Source: Talinum fruticosum
Lineage: Eukaryota > Streptophyta > Magnoliopsida > Caryophyllales > Talinaceae
Assembly: GCA_021018815.1 (NCBI GenBank)
Contig: JAITYX010000139.1
Span: 186,001 to 250,000, forward strand
Reading direction: 5' to 3'
Length of the DNA stretch: 64,000 nt
A model generated the notes under the pieces. The model searched no databases, was not told the DNA's origin, and was given only the letters and a program-made list of their open reading frames with translations. A program made the translations under genes and the position numbers. This document shows positions 1 to 12,530 of the stretch, in pieces. The number at the start of each line of letters is the position of its first letter. The stretch's first letter is position 1.

Positions 1-565
1 CAACTAATTTCCTTTTAAAAGTAAAATGGGCATTTTCAGAGCTTTCCTCTCTAAAGCTCCTGCTTTCTTATGGAATACCTGTGGAGGTAAGCTCTATAGA
101 ACTACAAAAGTTAGATGGAAAGGTTTCTTTGCCATCATCTACGTTTCCATCTTACTTTTCTCTTTCATTTTTGCTTTATGAATGAAAGAAGATACACTTA
201 GGCTTCTGGGAAGGGGTTGGAGAGTTTTTGAGCACAAGGAAGGACGGTGGCTTCATACGTTTGGAATTGCTTTCATCCTGTCTCATCTTAAGCAGAAAAA
301 AACTCCAGTTGTCTCATTAGCACATGATATGTATTTAAATACAAAACTTTAAATTTAAAGATAAAACTATATCATATGTTATAAAAAGGTCTTTTATTAG
401 TAGCACTTTTTAGAAAAGCAGACCTCAGTTTTGAGGCATCCCAATGCATTAAGTGTAAATGTCAAACAGTTACTCTTAGATAGAAAGGATAGTTTTGCTG
501 GAATGAAAATTTTCTTAGCACAGAATTGGCTTGCTTGACTTCTCCCTATTTCCTAGGGAACTTAC

Positions 566-3500
566 CAGAATGATGGGAGCCCAAATAGCAACAATTGCAC
601 CAGCATTACTTTTTACTGAACGAGTATGCAAGTTTGTGTGTTAGATTCTGAGTAATCAAACCGAAAAAAGGGGTGTCTTTCGAATCATAGTCAACAGAAA
701 TGGAGATTACCTTGGGGGAAAAGCTCATGCCATTCGTAACTATCCATATCAATTCTCATGATTTCCCTTGTTGGCTGTATAAGTGGTTGTATCTGCAAAA
801 CCATTGGCACAAGTAAATCAATTAGATTAAGGCATGTTCTTTTCAACTTATCACAAGTAACTTATAGCTAATTAATGCTGCTGATGAATACTGATGCAAC
901 AGCAGCAGCAACAACCAGAATAACAATAACTCCCAATGCAAGTCCCACTTGCATGGGGTACAAGGAGATCCTGATGTAGGCAGCCTTACCCTTGCAAGCA
1001 TTTCCACCTGCAGAGAGACCGATTCCAAGAGACCCACAGTAAAAGTTTTTGAAAAATCATGTATGCAGTTGATTTTTTTTTTTTTTGTGGGCATTTCTGG
1101 AAACCTCAAATATAATGAAAGACGCAGCAGATATATTTTCAGAAGCCATTAAGTAAACAACCAAAAGAATGGTACAATTGATCCCGTCAGTATAATTAGA
1201 TGTCTAAAGATTTAAGCTGCATCTTTATTGGCAACATCAGTTGCTCTTGTCTAGCATGCTCAGGCTGTCAAATTCATTATACTAACCTCAAACTTCAAAA
1301 CATTTTAGATGACCTTTCTAACAATGGTTCATCTCATGGTGTTTCGCACTACAAAGTTCGTATGCATGATTCCTTGCATATCTAAAATGCCTGAGTTTGA
1401 TGTATAAACATTTAAGGGAACTGAGTCGTTATTTTATTGATATGTGTACATTTACTTACCTCAAAATAATAGCTGAATGAAAGTTTACTGAGCAGTAGGA
1501 GCACCCAGAATAGCATATACCTATCAAACAAAACACGAGGTTGTAAAAAATTTGAGATTTAAAACCTAACAAGGATGGAGACGAAGGAATAAGAATAAGT
1601 ACTTGAATGCAGAAAGTTGGTCTTCTTGCATTCCACGCCCAACATATAACCTAGGCTGCAGAAGTAAAGAACTTGTCGTAAGCAGCAAAGTAAATAAATA
1701 GGTATAACTTACAAAGAGCATTATCTGAGCACATGAAAAAGACAAAACAAAAAGGAAAAAAACTACGTATATAATCAGATGCTAAGCATATTAGAGAAAT
1801 ATTGAGTTCAGGAAACTAATCAACATAAACAACAATGGCACAAATTTGCTGAATAGAAACTTTGAGAATGACTTCTTGGCTTAGTAATTGTAGTCCAGTA
1901 CAATCCCCCCCAAAAAAACATATAAAATACAATAAAATAAAGGGAATATGATGAAGACAAACAGAATGGTTGAACATACCCTTGAAGACAAGCCAAATAA
2001 ACCCACCCCTCATCAAAAATAAAAGCATAACTTGAATGTGAAACCATGCAAAGAAAAATCGAAAAGATATTTGATCAAACAAGATGTAGAATTTCCTCCT
2101 TTTTATCCTTCTTTTTAATGGGAAAATGAGAACATTGCCCTATGTCCTACCTGCGTCCACCATGACAAAACAGTGCAAATCCTGTAATTTGAGGTCTCAA
2201 TATATCTTCCAACCGCAGGAACAAAGAAAAAAATCATGTCAACCATGTTAGTCAATAGGTAAACAGCAACCACCACCATGTACGATGAGTAACACCAGTC
2301 TCCAAGAACATTCCCCGGTCGGATGGAATAACAAGTATATTTTCGTCTGGTATTCACAAAGAATACAGGAAGAACTATAGTCCATATCGTTGCAATAATC
2401 AACCTCAAAATATATTTCAATCTTTGGTGGTATTCCATTGTCCGCCTTGCTTTCCATGTAAACGCAATGTCAAGAATAGCTGCAGAGAAATATCAACCTT
2501 TTAGACTAGCAACTGCCCATAAAAGGCTTTAAAACAGCTAGAAGTTCTAAGTAAATATGTAACACAATGTAACTGCTGGTCCACCTTTGAATACACCAAC
2601 AATAATGGATACCTATGCTACTCGGACTCTAATTTCACTTTTTAAGTCCCCGTCTAGGGAAGTCAGCATTCTGACAGGTGTACAAACGCTTAAACTCTTT
2701 AGAGTAACAAGAAGCAAAATTTTCAACAAATATTTGAGTCCAACTTTAGACCCATTTCCAGACTCAACAGCCCAACATGGCCATAGCAGTCCAAGTAACA
2801 GCAAGTGATCCTTTGATAGTCTTTCTCTGCCCTACATATATATTATCATTGAATTGTTTTGCAGCTCTACATAGATAGCATAAAATGGGTTGGAGAAGGA
2901 TATGGTTCCAGCCAAAGGGAGCCCAAGGTCTCTCAATCAGGAAAGGAAAACTAAACCTGACTTTCAGGAACCATGTAGAGTGCAAGTGTATTCTTTTTAT
3001 CTAGGATTCTCATTTCGTTCCAATGGCGCAATTAAAGACCAGAACAGGATAGCAAGTATATTCTTGAATTTTATACTTTATATTATATAATGTCAAAGTA
3101 TACACCATAAGATTATCTAGCATCATATGCTTTTATAAAACAATGTCCTGCACATAAACAGATCACATCTCCAGGATAACACCTTACCGTGTATGAGTTT
3201 GAGTGCTGCAGATGTGATGAAAATGCTCATTACATCCTCCAGAATTGTTGTTTCAATCAGTTGAAGAGGAGAGCTCAGATCATGGCATGAAATAATAATC
3301 AGTGCCTACAAAGAAAGAAAGAAAGAAAGAAAGAAAGAGAGCTTAACACTGTAAATCCAACACAATTAGATATTTACAGGATGATTTTTGCCACCTACCT
3401 GAAGGGCCAAAATTAGAAAGCTCCACATTCTATCGAAACTTCTAAAGATCTGCAAAAATGACCGCACCTCAACAAAATTTGTTTTTCCAAGCCACTTTTT

Positions 3501-6500
3501 TTATCTTCCTCAACCACAGGCTCCTCTTCCACAGTATCCTGAAGCTATTGCAAAACAAGAAAATAATATTAAACACAAAAATGCAAGGCCAGGAAAACAT
3601 AATAGATTCCAGAGACAGCAAGCTATCATAGACTCTTCAAGTTGCATAAAAAAATTTCCTACAACTCAAACTAACACAACCAAGCATTTGTCCAAAACCA
3701 AAAGATTGGCTACATATGTACTCCGCAAGCAACCTCCCATAAAGAATATGCCAAATGACCTCTGACTAATTTTATGATGCCTGTCAGCAGCTGGAGCATG
3801 CCTACCCTAGATTTATTAGAGATGAATAGTTGATGGAAAGATTTTTCAAATTAACATTGTGGAGTTCAGAACTTCATTCCCATACAATAATTCAACCAAA
3901 CAGAAGACAACAAAACAAACGGCAAGAATGAAACAAAGCAGGAGATTACTACACCATAGTCATATAAATAATGCAACATATTACTAGCTACTTGATATGA
4001 AGGATATAGTCTTGAGAAATGATTGCACATGGATTTTTAGAATTCTATCTTCTAGCGAAGAAGGGTATAATAGCAACAGAATTTCATAAATCTGCGAACT
4101 TTCTTACTTTCATCAATGAGCTACAAAATAGATATTTCATAATAACAAATATCAACGGCTTTCTACAAGAAGTCTAAACAGAACTATTGAAAGTAAAACC
4201 AACTGGAAAAAGGTAGTTGCAACTCGCAAGGCTGCATTCTAAACGAACTTAAAGACTCCAAGAGAACCTTCTTTTCCTTCTTACTAGCTACCATGTGTTG
4301 ACTTTAAAACCTTTGATATTAAAGCAGCCATGCTACAAAAGTACTTTGTCATATCCTTTATATTCTTAATGAAGAACACCCTGATAATAACTCTGGTGGA
4401 AAATTTCCCAATACAGACATGATTACATTTTTCTCAACTCACAGGATACAAAACTCATGCTTTAGCCAGCACCTAGTACAGCAGTTCTTCGTGCACCTGA
4501 CGTTTAAGAGGGTGATGATTCAGGTGCATTTTGCTTCCCCAAATTTTCTTCCCGAAATCACACCATTCAGTTAAACTGAAGTATGGCTTCCCAGCTAGTG
4601 ACATGCTAGTGCATTCTTCAAGCCCTGCTTGAACCTCTTGACTCCCAACACTGTTGCTTTCATATTTCTGCATATACATAGTCAAGCATTCTTTCCAAAC
4701 TTCTGTTCATTTAACACTTCCCTCAGCTACCAGAGGAATTGTCAGAACACATAGAATCAGTAGACGATTACCAAAATTTGCCATTATTTTCAAGAGAGGA
4801 GACAACTGTTCTCCCTTGATCTATCAGAAATCCAAACTCATCACAATTGCTAATAAACCCTTTCTGCCCCTCCCGGTCACTTTTGTATAGTTTCCACCAA
4901 TTTTTGCAATGGATGACTAAACAGAAAAACCAAGTAAAAAGTACAGGCGCAAACTTAGAAAACATAAATCTGGATTCAAATTTGAACATAGATAGTTAAA
5001 AAGAAAAGGCCAGTGAGTAAAACGATATTTGTCTTAGTGACACAGAATTAAATGTTTTTTTATGCATAGTTTTAGGTTAGCACTTCAAAATTTATCCCAT
5101 GCAACTATAACTGCAATAAGATATGGCATACCCCTTGCTCCTCATCTTTCTTCATCTTTCTCTTTTCTTTCCACTTCCTCAACCGAATCCAGACATTTCC
5201 TTCACTATTTCCTTCACTATTTCTTTCACTTTTATCCCGATGAGATTTCGCATGGAAGAAGTCATGGTCAGGACGCATTGGCCAGCCTATTTCAAAACAA
5301 GCCTGAGACCTGTAGGCATGTAATAACAAAAGTCATTTTCAGTTCCGTGAAAAAAAAATGAATTAGCAATTACCAGTAAGCACTAAATGCATCTAATTTC
5401 CTATTCTCACCAAAAGTATTCATTAAGATCATCATAATTTCTCCAAGTAGAATGATCGGCAGTTCCATTTTTGCTCTTCTTGACTTCCTTGAAATATGGA
5501 AACACAGTCAGATTACAATACCAAAAGATCTAATAAAAGAACCCATGTCAAACTACCTCTTGTATAACACTGTAAATTGGGCTGACAATCTTTTTAAGAA
5601 AAGCTTCTTTCTCTCCTCCATATGCTGGCATAACCTTTTCCCATGTCGTCAAGCTAACAGCACCTGTTAACATGCTATGCATTTCATACGCCATCTGAAC
5701 AAGAAATAGAAGTTAAAGATTGAGCATTCTTCTGAAGATTAGCATTGCATCCGTACTATAAAAGTAAGGTAAATATAAAAGAGAGATCATATGCACATAT
5801 ATTGTTTTTCTGTAGCCACTTCTATTTGGTAATTTTTATAATTTTGCGATAAAACTTTTTCATGCAGGACTTTAAATTTCAAGATGGATTTGGCCAATTA
5901 AGAGCTTTATTGACAATGACTTGCTTCAGAGATTCTGTATCAGGCAAGCTTTGCAACTTGCAAATCTAACTAGTCTCATTCTTACGCGAAACATTTGATG
6001 AGTAGATACAATAGACTAATTTACATGAATCATATTACATGCTTTTATCTATGCGTCCCTCACATTGCCGCCTCCATCCTGTAAAATTGCCATATATTTT
6101 GTTTCAGAATGTCAACCAAAAAGTTTCCAGATTTCCTTATTAACTAAGTACTCTGCAAAGAAGAGTAAAGAGGAGAGATCAGATTAAAGAGGATAGAAGG
6201 TTTGCAAGACAGACGAGCCAAATTTAATGTCAGAGGGCAAAAACTAGCTGTTGCCTGATATATCACTTGCTTAATTGTTCAAATTGCTTGAAAAGTTGAA
6301 GGGAATTCATGGAAGTCATGGACAGATGATTTAAGACATTTCTTCCCCAAACTGGATTCAAAATTGAAAATTGTGCCATATCCAGGATTGTTGTCGATCA
6401 ACAGAAGAACACGGTTGGATTAATGTCGTAGTTCAAAGGGAATGACTTGAACATTTTTGAGTTTGCTTATAAGATATGACTAACTTTGGTTTGCATGTTG

Positions 6501-9500
6501 AATCCTGCCAAAGGCTTACGTAATGCCTATTGACAGTAAATTTTTCTTCATGCTCTGAAAAACTGAAGTCATGCATGATATTTGCAGAAGTCTTTAAAAG
6601 TCCCTTGAGAGAACTATTGGGCGCAGAAGTTTACCTCCCTTCCGTTAAAACTTTTTTTAACGCCAACTTATGACATGCTTGGCACGAATAAGACTGCTGA
6701 ACTAACCTTTTTTTTATTTATTTTGCCAATTGAAAAAAGAACCCGAAGATGAAAATGACAAAGAGGATGGTAGGGTCAAAAGAATTTCCAAATAACTACT
6801 AAACCAAATGCAGATGTGAACTCATTACTCATTCTAGAAAATGAAGTAGTCATTGCATCTTACATGGTGATATATATAACAAAGACACTCTGGCATAAAC
6901 CGCAAATTTGCAGCTTCCCCCATATTAGAAGATATAGAGCTATGTACAACACTTTATATTGTTGGGCTTCCTGTTTCACATATGGTAACCTACATAAACA
7001 AACAAATTCATTCAGAGATCAGATTTTATGATTATCCAGAACTGAAGATGCTAACAACTCAAAAACATGAAATATAACAGGAGCATAAGACAAATAGCAA
7101 AAATTGTTATCCAGAAAACAAAATTAGTCATAGTGGACAATAATGGATGTGAAACTTTAATTTTAAAATTTTTTTAGAAAAAACAATGAATATGAAATTT
7201 ATAAATCCACATACTCATTCAAAGAAAGTCGTAATTGTGGAAAGTTTTGAAAACTACAACATGAATGAAAGCAGAATGAGAATCTAATGTGAAGTAAAAG
7301 AATATCTACATCACAAGCATGACTGATGTGAAAATATGGCATAATGGGTTGTCTAGGGTATCAACAGATCAGAAAACTGCAGATAATCTACTTGAGAAAA
7401 TATGAATTTTTAATGACAAAATTTCTAGGTTATTAATCTAGTAAAGAACTTCACAAATTATTCCAAAGTCTTGGTGACAAAATCTTCCTATTAGCATATA
7501 AATGAAGCAAGCTGGAAAATATGAATCTTCCACGTACCAGAGTCCCCATACCAAGCACACAGGCATGGGAGAACTTCTGTGCCCACTTGCATTTTTTGTT
7601 TTATAATCTTATTCTTCCCCCTCCCCCTACCTACTCACCTGGTAGAATCCTACCTGAGCCAAGCCACAAGCCCTAAACAATGCCAACCTGTACAATTTAC
7701 CACCCTATTAATCCTCAGCATAAGAAGTATGGTTCTTCGAGTCAAACCTAGGGAACATGTACACCAGGAGACCAAATGCCATAGTGCTTTAGGATCTCTA
7801 AAATCTCATAGAGTTTCTTTAACTTTCAAAATCAAAATCAAGTCTACACCAGAATAATAATGTTATAGTGATAAGGTTCTTCAAGTTTTCTATGATACAA
7901 ATATCATCAAAACTGCACCTGAACAATCTGTGCTCTGTTCCAAAAGGGAAAACAATGTCAATAATATATAAAGCAGCCAATCCATCCAAAATAGATGGAT
8001 CGACTGACCTGTGAGAACAGTCAGCTTCAAAAATTGAACTGAACAGAGCCCCTAGTATGATCTATCCAATAAGCCACAAGTTTCCATTTGTCAAAAATAT
8101 TTCGCTAAATTTAACTAATTTCCTGACGTTCATCTCCATTCCACCTCTGCCATCCGATGGGCAGTCCAGTCAATCTCACAGGACAGACATGCTTCATTGC
8201 TTAGATCCTTGGCGGACGGAGACGTTTCCTTTCATTCCTTTTGCTTTTTCTTTTTTTTTGGGGGGTGAATTCTCAGTTACCTCCATTTACATGCTGAAAT
8301 TCTCTAGTTGATACAACATACAAGAGATCAAGAAAGATGAAAGAAAAGCAATATTCATTCTAGAATATAGGAGCCTGGTTTAGAAGATCATTGTATCGAA
8401 CGTACCGTATGTTACTTTTTCTTCCTAAGAACTTGCACCATTTTGTATAATTTTTGAAGAACTTTCTCATCAGTCCATCCAATGCTTTATCTGACAACTT
8501 CATATGAAGTGACAAGATTGGTTCTATGCACGGTGAAAAATACAACTTTTAAAAGTAAAGTTAATGCAACCAATACCTGCAGCACCGACGTGTGCTTATG
8601 ACTTTGTCGGATGTGGGTGTTGGCAAGAAGTAGAATTAGATGTTCCCTTTGGTTGGAAACATTCCCTGTCTGATGTGGGCAGTATGATTATGATTTTTAA
8701 AACTTGAAGCTCTCAATATATATATATATATATATATATATGAAACACAAACTATGCAACGTATTTGCACAATGGTAAACACCTGAAATCCAAAGCAGAA
8801 CTCTAGCCAGTCAAATATGTCAAAGAAAGCCTTGGAAGCCTTGCGTTTCTTGAATTCTTCCACAAAAGGTAAGCCACGAATATTGCGTACAGCTGCAACT
8901 GCAGCCTTAATCTGCGCAAGACTTTTAGTCACAAAGCTTTTCCTCTAATTTATCCATGGATACAATAATGCATAACATTCTAGAATTTTTCATATTGCAC
9001 AAGCATTAAGTGTACAAAGTAATATTACAGAGTCATTGGAAACAGTGTGGTGCTTATCTAACAATATGATTTTTACTGAAATTAACAGTATGTACAATAA
9101 CAGACCTCTGGAAGTTGCATGATAGGTTGATGAACTCCAATACCACCCAGTGGCAAGATATTGTATTGTACATTATCAATCGAGCCTCTATCACCATGAA
9201 GCTGTGATTCATGCAAAAATGATACGAAAGATGTCAACAATATTTCTTGCTATTTATGGAACCCAAAATAAGTTAAAACTAAGATAGGAAGGCAAAAGAA
9301 AACCTGATGACCAGTTGCCTGTGTAACTGCATATAATACTTCATACAGAACAGAAGCAATTGTACGTGCATTATTCAACTTCTCTCTGCAAAATATCAGA
9401 TCGAAAACCTACAGATCCATCAAATCAAATCAACCTAACAGTAATCACCTATTAATCAGCCTTGGCAAGATAACTTGAAGTTAAGCAAATTGTGAATGAC

Positions 9501-12110
9501 CTGTTGGCAAAGTCATCAGTTCCAGTATGTCTGATGATATAATCTTTATATCCATTATAAACACGTTTAAGTTCACGTATATCACCCTTCTCCTTTCGCC
9601 TCATCATACTCTCTTCCATATCCTGTAAGTTAAATAATGTAATGCGTGAATTAGGACCCAAACTACTTTTAGATGCCTTTAATGACAAAGCTAGAGGTCA
9701 TATAGTCTCGCCGACTTGGCTACCGGGAAGAACTAATATAGAGATGTATACATGCAAAAGACAACCACAACCAAAGTTATCTACATGCAGTGAGATATTT
9801 TCAAGATCCAAAAAGGAGGGGCAAGAGATACGCGTGATCAAGGAAGGAAGCTGGCATATACAGATCTGAATAGACCAATCAGCCAGGAAGCGCAGCAAGA
9901 GAGAAGAAAAACAACATGTAGGTACACAGGAAAGCAGAAACGAGAAGGAATACTATGAATCAAGTCATAGAACAAATTCTTCAGCAATACCACATAGAGA
10001 AAAGCAAGAGCAAAATCAGCTTCTCTTGAAGTTTTCAAACAAAAATATGCAATGATGAAAGTAAGTCTACGTAACTAAAAAAACTCTACATTACTAATCT
10101 CGACAGGCTTCATAAGAGAAATGAATTGGAAGCCACTCAACAATAATATCCATAGTAACAGACAAATCCAAAACACCATAACATTGATAAAGCTTTTGGT
10201 GCTACTGTTATAGAGCTGACTCCTCATGTCCAGCTCAAAATGAGAATCAAACCACATCATAAAGCGTTACGTCTTAGTGACAATTACATGATTATGCTAA
10301 TGCGGTAATGCCTAACAATAATTCCGGTTGTTTTCCTGCTTCTCAATTGATCATTGGTTAGATAAGGCATTGTTAGGTATAGCACTTTCCCATATTAAAT
10401 CCCTTTTTCTATTTCAAAAGGAGCCAAAATTACTGTGCACTCTGTTTCCCATAGGATTTGGATTTTCTCAGGTATCCTTCTTCAGTAGCCATTTTCTGAA
10501 AGCCTGACCTTCTAAGTGAGAAAATTATTCCAAAACAAATCAAGTAAATCAGTAGACTACTGCAGTAAGCTGATAATCAATCCAGCTGTGTCAATTATGC
10601 CATTGTTGTATAATTTATGTGCACATATTTTCGACACTTTAAGTAATTTGCCAAAAGGAACAAGGGTTGAGGTGTTTCCCATACCATATTGGATGCTGTA
10701 CCAATCACTTCATAAATGATTGGCCATACACATGAGGTAAAATGGTTACACAAAACATCATGAAGTAGGTAACTAACTCAGCCATCCAAGTTCATGTATA
10801 CAAAATTCGACCCAATCAAGAAGCTCGGGTAAGGAACCAGAAAGGTTTAAACTGAACATCGTAACACCTCCATAGAAAATGGATTCTAGGTAGTATAGCC
10901 TACACATTGTGAAAAGCAAATAGATATACGGAAGGCTAACTACATGGTAAGATATTCCACAAATTGCTTCCATTTGACACAATTCTATCGATGTTCCAAA
11001 TTACAACACTAGATGTTAAATTACTGTTTTCAGAAAGAATTTGCTCTACCAAAAACTCTGTCATGCTATGAGATATCCACACCAAAAGGATGCTATTATT
11101 CATTACTTATGGTACCTTCTGAAGTTTCTGAAGCAGTGCAGTTTTAAACTGACGAACACCACGTGCAGCTGAATTTTTATCCATATTATGCGCCCTCTCA
11201 AAAGCATGGAAACGACCTGCCCAAGAATTCTTGATACATCAAAGACCTTCTCACAAACAACAGGATCATCTTTTAGAGCAAAAATACTCATAACACCATT
11301 TATTGCAAGAGAACAATTACTTCTACTTAGAATGTCTCAAGTCAGATATTATTGCTCCCCCAAAATATTCACAAGACCAGCCAAATAACTCCACCACATT
11401 GTCCAACCTTCAATTGCAGCACAAGTGATAAATGCAGCATTATTCATACAGGACTTTTCGTCATCGATTGCCCTAGCTAAGATGAAAGCTTCGTTTTAAA
11501 AGATTGTCATAATTCTCATAAAGGTTTTTTAACAAAACAAAAAGAGGTCCACTGACATGTTACATGTTTGGCATAAAGCATGATATACACTACACTTCAC
11601 GAAAAATATACAAAAGCCATGCATTGTATAAGTGCCCATACAAACCAAAATTTTGAACTAGCTCATATTTTGTCCAACACAAAATCTAAAACACAAGTAT
11701 CACAATCAAGAAAAACTAACAAACAAAATCAGCTGCTACAAACATAATGTTACACATTTACACAAGAACCAACTCGACCAAAAGCTTACACTCATGGTTG
11801 AGGGTCCACAAAAGTTATTATACTCTAACATTACTAATTGAGTAAAGATCCGCTTACAGAGGTAAGCAACACGAGGCTCCTCAATTTCTATCTGATTTGC
11901 AACGCGAAGGAACCTTCGAATCTCGGAAGCCAACGTGAGAGGCAACCTCTCACTATCAAATGGCTCAGGAACATACTGATCACGACCACGGTCACGGTCA
12001 CGGCCATAAGTGATGGACCTTGTAAAAGCCCGCCTACTCCCAGCCTCACTGGTCTCAGCCTCTTGGGTGATCTCATGTATAGGCTCAGTAAGAACAATCT
12101 CAGATGACAT
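566..12110 (-). CDS. CALS8: Callose synthase 8-like (1,3-beta-glucan synthase), 5' part of gene, 19 exons, with two frameshifts
   Basis: Callose synthases are large plasma-membrane enzymes that make 1,3-beta-glucan from UDP-glucose. Exons, 5' to 3' on the minus strand: 12110-11858, 11216-11116, 9622-9501, 9385-9304, 9201-9106, 8911-8783, 8669-8577, 8497-8406, 6989-6864, 5694-5557, 5487-5411, 5309-5132, 3544-3399, 3305-3188, 2479-2151, 1655-1603, 1520-1460, 792-711, 615-566. All introns fit GT-AG and codon phases agree except in two exons. Start is MSSEIVLTEP. The N-terminal Vta1-like part contains PFDSERLPLTLASEI, RVAYLC, FHAFERAHNMD and GRGVRQFKTALLQ style motifs. Around residues 323-411 comes the FKS1-domain-1 region (YVKQEA, YLLIWG, RFMPECLCY). 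Hydrophobic segments follow from about residue 520. The catalytic domain lies off the left edge. CALS8 is preferred over other family members because of the RRKEKGDIRELKRVY stretch and the SSEIV/PFDSERLP N-terminus, recalled from Arabidopsis CALS8. Frameshifts at 6917-6921 and 3496-3502 are listed separately. Confidence 0.9.
3310..3341. repeat. AAAG microsatellite in a CALS8 intron
   Basis: About seven AAAG units, only a few bases from the acceptor of the exon at 3305-3188. On the gene strand it forms a CTTT pyrimidine tract, which may serve as the splice-site polypyrimidine tract. Confidence 0.9.
3399..3544 (-). other. CALS8: CALS8 exon 13 with one-base loss in an A7 run
   Basis: The first part encodes the acidic stretch LQDTVEEEPVVEEDKK and the second WLGKTNFVEVRSFLQIF, in different frames, separated by seven A (T on the plus strand, 3496-3502). 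Eight A would join them. The exon is 146 bp where flanking phases need 147. An AG at the end of the same A-run could act as an acceptor: starting the exon at 3494 gives 96 bp in frame and removes the acidic stretch, although the A-rich context lacks a pyrimidine tract. Confidence 0.8.
3545..5131 (-). other. CALS8 intron of about 1.6 kb, no gene seen
   Basis: Between exons 5309-5132 and 3544-3399. Two ORFs over 60 codons (4473-4685 and 4768-4989) lack any family signature. Confidence 0.55.
5695..6863 (-). other. CALS8 intron of about 1.2 kb, no gene seen
   Basis: Lies between exon 6989-6864 and exon 5694-5557. AT-rich without recognisable repeats. Confidence 0.6.
6864..6989 (-). other. CALS8: CALS8 exon 9 with one-base loss in a G5 run
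   Basis: The exon reads LPYVKQEAQQYKVLY...LLIWG in one frame, then EAANLRFMPECLCYIYHH in the next. The switch falls at a run of five C on the plus strand (6917-6921), five G in the gene. Six G would give the conserved IWGEAAN. The exon is 126 bp, while neighbouring phases (2 before, 0 after) require 127. As read, translation leaves the correct frame in the FKS1-domain-1 region. It is either a sequencing or assembly error or a real loss of function. Confidence 0.88.
6990..8405 (-). other. CALS8 intron of about 1.4 kb, no gene seen
   Basis: Between exons 8497-8406 and 6989-6864. Short ORFs at 7579-7857 and 8057-8311 look accidental. Confidence 0.6.
8716..8742. repeat. AT microsatellite in a CALS8 intron
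   Basis: About 13 AT units within the intron 8670-8782. Confidence 0.9.
9623..11115 (-). other. CALS8 intron of about 1.5 kb, no gene seen
   Basis: Between exons 11216-11116 and 9622-9501. No coding or repeat signature beyond AT-rich sequence. Confidence 0.6.
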
Positions 12111-12530
12111 TTCGGCATAAACCCAGAAAAACCCAGATGGGCAACAAGTGTATAAGAGCAAAAACAGTTTATGGGTATTGAACCTATATGTAGCAGAAGA
12201 TGATTGATATTGTTGGGGTTAAGCATTGTGATTTGTATGTGTCTTTTTTGCTTTGCTTTGCTTAACGTGGTTGTCTTTGGCTGCTTTTTGGGGTTTGTGC
12301 TTTTGCTTTTTTCTCGTTTATAGTGTATAATTGGGTAGGTGTTCGCCTTTTTGGTGTGATGAAGGAACTAGGAAATCTGGGGAGGGTTAGTCACACACAG
12401 TGTTTGAAGTGGAAAGTGAAGTGGTGAGCTGCTTTTTGAACATCGTCTATTAAGCGGGTTTGTTTAATTGCCAATTAAATGCCTGCTTTACGCGGGAGAG
12501 AGAGAGAGGGGGGATCCCACACCCACAGGC
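12111..12530 (-). promoter_or_regulatory. Probable leader and core promoter of the CALS8-like gene
   Basis: The region upstream of the ATG at 12110 holds no other convincing gene on the minus strand. On that strand a CT-rich stretch (GA-rich on plus, 12490-12512) resembles the pyrimidine patch common in plant leaders. The transcription start is not visible. A short plus-strand ORF here (12479-12682) is judged accidental. Confidence 0.35.

Noticed and set aside
1..565. Search for the next CALS8 exon (VYFMDTQIWY-type motif)
   Set aside because: No matching codons on the minus strand; the next exon must lie beyond the left edge.
843..1109. Minus-strand ORF of 88 codons with a hydrophobic C-terminal half
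   Set aside because: It lies inside the CALS8 intron between exons 1520-1460 and 792-711. Its Leu-rich stretch comes from a CAG/GTT-rich tract, and no family features are seen.
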